This document shows, in pieces, positions 57,901-64,000 of a stretch of 64,000 nt of DNA. Location of the stretch: the NCBI GenBank assembly GCA_963921825.1, contig OY997589.1, positions 74,322,523-74,386,522 of the forward strand. The letters run 5' to 3'. The position numbers and the translations under genes were made by a program. The notes under the pieces were generated by a model that ran no database searches, was not told the origin of the DNA, and worked only from the letters and a program-made list of their open reading frames with translations. Each line of letters starts with the position of its first letter. The first letter of the stretch is position 1. The DNA comes from Erodium maritimum. Its lineage: Eukaryota > Streptophyta > Magnoliopsida > Geraniales > Geraniaceae.

Positions 57901-58286
57901 TGATAAAAGGAATTTGGGCAATTCCTTAAATTATCAATTGTAAACGTAACAAAATGATACCTTAACTTTCAATTATGCTCAAATTAGTCAACGACGTTAA
58001 ATTTTTAACAGAAAACCGTAACACGCGAGTTTCACGTGATACACATATTTTGTAAATGGAAATATTTCCCATGACTAATTTTTAGAAACGTAACACGTGG
58101 TACACATGTTTATGTGTTTGGAATCTTTGAAGGCGACATGTTTATTTGTTTGGAAGCTTTGAAGTCGAAGGAAAAGAAGTTGAAGGCAAAGAGAAACGGA
58201 GGAGAAAAAAAATAGAAGGAGAAGTTGTTGGTTGTGGCGACATTGTATGCAGTGGGAAATGTTTGAAGTCATGGAATGTGTAAAAG
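57901..58286. other. GRF gene upstream region
   Basis: AT-rich flank between the Copia target repeat and the GRF zinc-finger exon. A repeated phrase CGTAACACG(C/T)G occurs at 58017 and 58086. No other feature was seen. Confidence 0.4.
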
Positions 58287-58520
58287 ATGGATTCGGAACC
58301 TGAGACAGAAATGGTGTGCTACTATGGGATCCCTACACTTATACGAACATCAACGACGAGGACGAACCTTGAAAGGAGATTTGTTGGTTGTGGGAACTTT
58401 GGGGTAAGTGTATTTTTCTTAAAATGTGTAATTGTCACGCCCCAAATCTGGTATAACCGAACCCGGAACGTGAACGGAAGAACAAGGACAAAAAGACAAT
58501 AGCTAAAAAATTAAGATAAC

Positions 58521-59707
58521 TGATACGCTCCGAGAGGAGATTTGTTCTTCCTTCGGATTCATACGGCCTTAGAACAGGAGTATGTCTCCTTGGACGTTCT
58601 AAGTAAGCCTTGGAAAGAAGAGTGTTGGTTGGGAAGATGAGTGTTGAATGCGAACGATTGTGTAAACTAGTTTATTATGATTTAATAAAAGAGTTTACAA
58701 AGGATACATAGTGTGTCCATGAACCTCTTGGCTTGATGAATTGGTGTCATGTACAATAGAGAGGGTCATCTATATATAAGGGTTTGGGTGGACGAAATCC
58801 TAGCCTAAAGGGGATAGGTTTCGGACAAGTAAAAGAGGATTACGATTCCTAATCCCAGTTGGGCTCGTTTTGGACCAAGGGGCGATCCAAGGTTTCCTTG
58901 TCTTGATGTCTTGCTAATTTGGAGTCCAACTTGGGAAAGGAGAGGCGTGGAACCCTTGAATGGAAGGTGAGCTGGCTTTGGAGAGCTTTCCTAGTCCGAG
59001 TAGGAGAGCTTGGACGCGTCTGGCAGCCTGGCCGAGTGGAACACGCACGCAGGGGCCGAGACGCAGAGGGGCGCGCGCAGGGACTTGGGCGCGGGCCTGG
59101 TTGGGCATGCTCCTTGGTTGGGACCGGGCCTGTCAAGGGCGCTGGCTTGGACAGGGCTTTGGGGTCCTCGGCCACAGGCCGCACCTGGACGGGCCTTGAG
59201 GACGCGCATGCTGGCGGAGGACCGAGGGAGGACGCGAGCGCGGCGCGAGACTGAAGGAGAACGCGCACATGGGCGCGGGCCTGGCTGGTTAGGCGCGCTC
59301 TCGCTCGGGGCCGGGCCTGGTTGGTTGCTTTGGCCCGGCCAGGCCTTGAGCCCCTCGGCCCTGGGTCGGACCCGAGTGGATTTGGGCGCGCGCAGGTGCT
59401 GGGACCGAGAGGAGAGACGCACGGCTTGGGCGCACGTGCTCAATGGTCCTTCCCGTTTTGGAAGGTTGGCCAAAAGTGGCAAGGTGCAAGGGCTTTGGGC
59501 CTTACTTGAGCTGGTGTGCGGGCTTGGTCCTTGATGGCTTGTGGACTTGGCCCTTTGATGCTTTTGATGACTCCGATCCTTGGTTAGGATGGAGGACGGT
59601 CTTGAATGGGGCATGGATGCGAAGAACTTGGCTGGCTCGGGTGGAAATGAGCCGGCCAAACGGTCACGACCTAGGGGATCCGTTGGGGATTCTCTAGGAC
59701 CGTGACA
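58521..59707 (-). mobile_element. Nested solo LTR, 1.19 kb
   Basis: It starts TGATACGCTCC and ends CCGTGACA, with TAAC on both sides (58517-58520 and 59708-59711) and interrupts the homology between the larger LTR and its relative. It is GC-rich in the middle (about 58980-59650), which produces long overlapping open frames on both strands that are not genes. It has LTR-like termini and no internal genes. The family is unknown. Confidence 0.6.
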
Positions 59708-61634
59708 TAACGCTTAGAATCCACAACTCAAGCATTATATAAAACTAATAAATGTACACTCTGAGTTTTAAGCTCAAATTCGAAGAAAACAAAACTAGAA
59801 CAAAAGTGTGCACGTCACTAGACAAAAACCCAGAAACCCGGACTCTCGCTCCCCAGCTCTTCAAGCTTCGAGACGTCCTCCTAATCAGACTCACGACTAG
59901 TACCTGTAGGTAAAGCAGCAGGGGGTGAGCATTTCGCTCACCGCCACGGATACCTGACTGACAACGGCATACGAGTAAAAATACCAGGAATACACCAACA
60001 TAAATCCAGGGAAAACAGTTATAGCTCACACATGATACCAAACTGCCGCACGGGCTAACTATCAAACACACCAACACCTCTACCACCCTTTCACGCAAGG
60101 AAAACAAACAACAGAGGTTACATCCTCAACAAATCAAATTGCAAACGCACACAATATCACGCAATAACAACACACACAACGCACAGTTTCCGGTAGCAAA
60201 CTGGCTGGGCCTGGCCTGCCCCGCAATCCTTTTTCCGATCGCCAATCGGAAAGGCGAGCCGACCTCTTCGCGTAACAAATCGCAACACTTTACCGATTGC
60301 TAGTCGGAAGGTGGGCCCACCTCATCGCGAAACCACTGCACCCTTCGTCGATGGCGAATCGACATGCGGGCCATACCTTAACCAACCATCACCACATTGA
60401 TCACCAACACTCAACAAATTATCACAACACACTATAAATTATCGCATTTAACATAACAAGACACTACCACCTATCAAGTCACACGAGTCATTTAATACAC
60501 ACGCGAGTTCAACACTCCAAGCGCACAACTAGTCAAACATACCAACACAACATACGCTAACAGGTATAACACGGCAATTTGCAGAGTATACACTACCTAC
60601 AGGCACAACCATGTACCCACATACAATTCTACATACATGCCGAGTATAATCAACCTACGGGCACAACCAGGTACCCATATGCATTTTTACTAGTAACTTT
60701 CCCTAGTCAAAAACCGATATCCGGCTACTTTTCCCTACCTCGTAATGCAATCCAAAAATCCAAAACGTAAGCTCCAGAAGCCCTCGCGACAAACCGTCCA
60801 AAGCTTCCCTTTCCCGCGATCGGTGGCAAAATCTAAAGTGACGAGACAACACACTTTTTAATACGCAAGCCAACTTCGATTTTTATGAAACTAACGCCCA
60901 AATGCAACCCCGAAAAGTACCGATCACTCCCAAACATCCCAATTACTCGACATTGTCAAAATGGGCCCGGAATGGCCCATTTCGCCCGGCTTGGCGAATA
61001 TGCCCGGAAACGGAAAAACGTCCCTCGGGGCTCCGAAAATTTCCATTTTCGTTTCTACAATTCCTAATTATACTCACGCGTTCCAACCCAATTGGCGGAA
61101 TCAATTTCCGATGCCCGAGCGTTCTAAATCTGCATTTAAAGTTTCTAACCACAATTTCCGAATTCTCACGAATTACTTCCATAATTCATTCCGGGTGTGA
61201 GTTATCGACTCGGGGGTCACCCAAGACCACCCGAACCCCGGCCAAGTGGGCCCCACATGGCTACACTTGGGCCATGAGTGGCCGGACCGGAACGCCACTG
61301 TCGTGGCCGGTCACAACCACTGTGGCCCTCCCTCCAGCCTTGGTTGGGCACGCCACACGGTGGCCGGAGCTCCGATGAACCTCCGGTCGCCGGAAAAATA
61401 TCCCTTTTTCCTTAAAACGTTCCTAACAAGCTCTAGACTCCCATCCACCCATATTTTATCCATTTCTTCCAAAACCCACAAAATCAAATTTGTCAAATGG
61501 AGAAAAGAAAGAGTGCCCACCGTAGCAAATGTCGAGAGGATCACGAATATGCAAAAATCAAGACGATCCTTCGGTTGGATCGTTGGGAAATCGCCTCCCT
61601 TCTCCTCCTCCTCCTCCTCTTCTCCTTCTTCTTC

Positions 61635-61669
<35 letters not shown>
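61635..61669 (+). repeat. (CT)n microsatellite in LTR
   Basis: A pure CT run of about 17 dinucleotides is preceded by a CTC/TTC-rich tract. It lies in the LTR where its relative at 36 kb (opposite strand) has G- and A-rich runs, so the slippage-prone area is shared. Confidence 0.85.
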
Positions 61670-62254
61670 GGTGTGGCCGGCCCCCAACACCCCCACCCCC
61701 TTTGTAGATCCAATTTAAAGTTAAAAGACTAACATGCCATTTCCCTCTTTTGTCTTTTAGCTTTTAAGTCAAGGGTAATGAGGTCATCTCCCACTCACTT
61801 CCATAAACATGGTGACATGTGGCAAGGTGGGTCCCACTACTCACCAAATATCTTTATAGATACTTTTCAATCAGATTTGCCAAAATCGGACGTCTTGGCC
61901 CCATTCGGTCTGTTTTTCGAGATCTTTACGAAATCTCGCGTTTTACAAGGAAATGACACAAATAACACCGCTGCGACGACGACTAAGATTTTGAGGTCCA
62001 ACTCGGGCCTCGAGCGGACCAGACGTCGCTCGGTTGACTTTTTCGGTAAAAAGTCAACTTTTCCCGAATTGGTCACAAAGTTGCCCTGAGTCACCCAGAA
62101 CTCATTTTGGTCGATATCGGGTTCAACTTAGGTCCGATATGACCCTCGGGGTCAAGTTTAGGTCTAATTAGGTGGATGCCCAAAATTTAAAATATTTCCC
62201 GTTTTCCGCCGACTTGACCGGCGTTGACTAGGAGCGGTCCTTACATCTGTTTTA

Positions 62255-62620
62255 GGTTAGAATGTGTAGTTTGGGGATTTGACAGTTGCTGGAATTTGGG
62301 TTGTAATTAGGGATTTATTACATTATTGCTTGGTTTAGGGATTGAATTATGGCTTTATTGTAGAAGCTTCGATTATGGTTTGGAATTTGGGGATTTCACA
62401 AATTAGGGTTTGTAATATAGGGATTTCAAAAAATTAGGATTTGTAATGTGGGGATTTCACAAAATTAGGGTTTATAATTTGGGCATTTCACTGAATTTGT
62501 GTTTTAATTTGGGAATTTTACAGATTTAGGGTTTGTAATTTAGGGATTTCAGATAATTAGGGTTTGTAATTTGGTAGTTTTACAAATTTGGGTGTGTAAG
62601 GTTCTAAATTGTAAGTAATG
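62255..62620 (+). repeat. Degenerate TAGGGTTTGTAATTTGGGGATTTCACAAAT repeats
   Basis: About eight to nine imperfect units of 30-40 bp share ATTAGGGTTTGTAATTT followed by GGGATTTCACA. They lie in the intron of the GRF pseudogene, after the LTR. They contain the telomere-like TTAGGG only by chance composition, without perfect TTTAGGG arrays. Confidence 0.8.
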
Positions 62621-63048
62621 TATTTCACATAAGCATTCGTATATGGTTTGCAATTTGGGTGCTTAAAATTGTGAAATAGGTATGTAATGAATGTGGGTGC
62701 TTAAGTTATTTTGTAATTGCATGAAGTTACACTTAACCCCACATCTAACTTTATTCCTCTGTTATATGTTATTGCTTTAAAGTAGATCGGAATGCAAAAA
62801 ATTTCGTTAGATCAATAAAGACACATGTATTTATGGGAGGAAGCTTTTGCCACAACTGTATGATCACATTAAACAGTTGGAAGATGATAACTAGAATTTG
62901 GAGCGGAAAACAAGTCTTGAAGAGATGGTAATGAAGATGAAGATAGAGGTTGATGCCAAAAAGCATCTTGCCAAGAAATTGATTTTGGTGTTAATTGTTG
63001 TAAGGATCATGTTATGCCTTTGTAATAGGATAAGTTGTTATATTAGAT

Positions 63049-63560
63049 GAAGAACATGTAGGACATGTAATGTTGAATGGAAAGACCTTGTTGTGTAATG
63101 AATATGTGAAATGACTTGTCATGAAGGTGTTAATGAAGTTTGTTGCAATTGTGTTGTTGGATGAATCCTCATGAAGATGTTAATTGTTGTAGGGATCATG
63201 CATGTTTTTTTCATTGTTTGAATGAATATTATCTATATGCAAATCTTACAGTGTATGTACTCTCTTGTGTTATGCAACATTGGCTATGAAAATTTTGACA
63301 TCAACCATTTGGTTTTTCTTATTGAAAAACCTACTGTAAAACCTTCATTTCAGAAGAAAAAAAATACAGTGATTATAAACTTCAAAAAAGGTACTGAAAT
63401 GCAATTATTCATTTTAAATCCATACAAGTTGGTTCCTAAACAAATATAGTTGGAAAATATATTTGTTGTCCCCCATCAGCTAGTCATGACCACACACTTT
63501 ACACATTTAATTACTGAAAAACCAAAAGTTCAACTTGCATAGAAAATGGAAGCATGTGCA
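63049..63560. other. Intergenic, AT-rich
   Basis: Nothing coding was recognised. ATGAAGRTGTTAAT-type phrases are repeated near 63120-63185. Confidence 0.4.
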
Positions 63561-63589
63561 AAAAAAAACAAAGCCCTAGTTAATGTCTT

Positions 63590-64000
63590 CAAGGCAGAAT
63601 CTTGACTCAAAGTAGATCTACCTCTAGCTCTCCCTCTCCTTCCTCTTCCTCTCTGTGCCGATGGCTTGAAAAATCTTCCTACCTCTGTGAATCTTTCTGC
63701 TCCTTAACCGTGGAGAGTTATAAATGGACTCTACAAAAATAATGTAAGTGAGTTACCAGTTTCTTAAAAATATATAAATGAAATGCGTTGGTTCCCAAAC
63801 AAAATAGTAGCTCATACCTCAATTTTCCTTCTCAGGATGTTTAGTTCTCTTTATGCTAGTACAATTTGAGGTCCCACAGTTGGTGTTGCATGCACTGAAG
63901 ATGCATCAATTGGGGTAACCTTTGTCCTCTTTGTAGCTTGTTCTTGAGAGGTTGAAGCCTCTGTTGGATGTTTCCTGTCTCCAGCCTAACTTTTGTAGCT
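63590..64000 (-). pseudogene. Possible C-terminal tail of a MULE transposase (edge)
   Basis: On the minus strand two short open stretches run to the window edge. The edge-proximal one reads DRKHPTEASTSQEQATKRTKVTP and the other QRGRGRRGRARGRSTLSQDS. A polar Thr/Ser/Gln tail followed by an Arg/Gly-rich end after a GHNKR-type zinc knuckle is common in plant Mutator transposases, but the knuckle and catalytic core would lie outside the window. An in-frame stop and a gap separate the two pieces, so an intron or decay is needed. This is a weak call. Confidence 0.3.

Larger units (their letters stand above)
58433..62245 (-). mobile_element. LTR related to the 36-kb solo LTR (minus)
   Basis: It starts TGTCACGCCCCAAATC and ends GCGGTCCTTACA. 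Its outer parts are recognisably homologous, inverted, to 36091-38927 (for example the shared GTCAACGCC region and the GGTGAGC...GCTCACC motif). About 1.2 kb of its length is another LTR inserted in it, leaving roughly 2.6 kb. The flanking pentamers (GTAAT and TCTGT) do not match, so its target duplication is lost or the locus has been rearranged. It looks like a diverged solo LTR and is probably old. Confidence 0.7.
58287..63048 (+). pseudogene. GRF-type zinc-finger gene, broken, split by LTRs
   Basis: The first exon (58287 to about 58403) reads MDSEPETEMVCYYGIPTLIR and continues with TSTTRTNLERRFVGCGNFG, the start of a plant GRF zinc finger. The Cys of the usual CxCG is here Tyr, and NPGRRF is NLERRF. 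A donor GTAAGTG follows. An LTR lies in the intron, with its own nested LTR. The last part (about 62795-63048) reads KDTCIYGRKLLPQLYDHIKQLEDD, then ERKTSLEEMVMKMKIEVDAKKHLAKK and a hydrophobic tail (LILVLIVVRIMLCLCN). This is the coiled coil and single membrane segment typical of small plant GRF proteins. Stops replace a Trp-like codon near 62803 and a codon near 62895. The finger's second half is not found. It is a host-type gene of unknown function and most likely a pseudogene. Confidence 0.7.

Noticed and set aside
58991-59659. 222-codon minus-strand frame and overlapping plus-strand frames
   Set aside because: They lie in the GC-rich middle of the nested solo LTR. Long frames occur on both strands at once, which is typical of GC-rich non-coding sequence.
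62255-62620. Interstitial telomeric repeat
   Set aside because: TTAGGG occurs within longer 30-40 bp units but there are no consecutive TTTAGGG heptamers.

Overview
This is plant nuclear DNA, most likely from a eudicot. It is AT-rich, its genes have GT-AG introns, and old transposons inserted into one another fill most of the space between genes. The species cannot be fixed from the sequence. Four host genes look complete: a group-6-like remorin (9.5-13.9 kb, +, 6 exons, 519 aa), a P-class pentatricopeptide repeat protein like Arabidopsis At2g02150 (25.1-27.4 kb, +, no intron), a VIT1-type vacuolar iron transporter (28.8-29.8 kb, -, 4 exons, 245 aa) and the Rab7-activating factor CCZ1 (41.2-46.4 kb, -, 8 coding exons plus a 5' leader exon, 547 aa). 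From memory, the Arabidopsis remorin (At2g02170), PPR (At2g02150) and VIT1 (At2g01770) homologues all lie near the top of chromosome 2, so this looks like conserved gene order. A fifth host-like gene, a GRF-type zinc-finger gene (58.3-63.05 kb), is broken and split by solo LTRs.

Layout. 0-9 kb: LINE-like retroposons (2.05-3.27 kb, 5.10-6.17 kb) and a decayed LINE ORF1 (about 7.4-8.3 kb). 9-14 kb: remorin gene with a LINE tail in intron 3. 14.1-24.9 kb: a mobile-element block in which three long-TIR, Mutator-like elements (14169-14542, 19686-22042, 23676-24840) sit in the A-rich 3' tails of LINE-like retroposons; a fourth (19982-21207) lies inside the second. 25-30 kb: PPR and VIT1. 30.2-34.3 kb: two more retroposons, the second holding a 2.2-kb PIF/Harbinger element with TTA target duplications that carries only the Myb/SANT gene. 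35.1-39.1 kb: a retroposon with a 2.8-kb solo LTR inside it. 41-46.4 kb: CCZ1. 46.4-48.9 kb: a duplicated 0.3-kb segment flanking a PIF/Harbinger transposase remnant. 48.8-57.9 kb: a 9.1-kb Copia fossil with both LTRs and 5-bp target duplications, containing a hAT-like element that itself contains a LINE-like retroposon. 58.3-64 kb: GRF pseudogene, solo LTRs, degenerate tandem repeats and a possible transposase-tail exon at the edge.

The host genes do not form a pathway: they serve the plasma membrane (remorin), organelle RNA (PPR), vacuolar iron loading (VIT1) and vacuolar trafficking (CCZ1). The most informative content is the order of transposon insertions, which can be read because many target-site duplications remain visible. 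Exon boundaries were set by eye from splice signals and reading phase; family assignments come from recognised motifs, not from searches.
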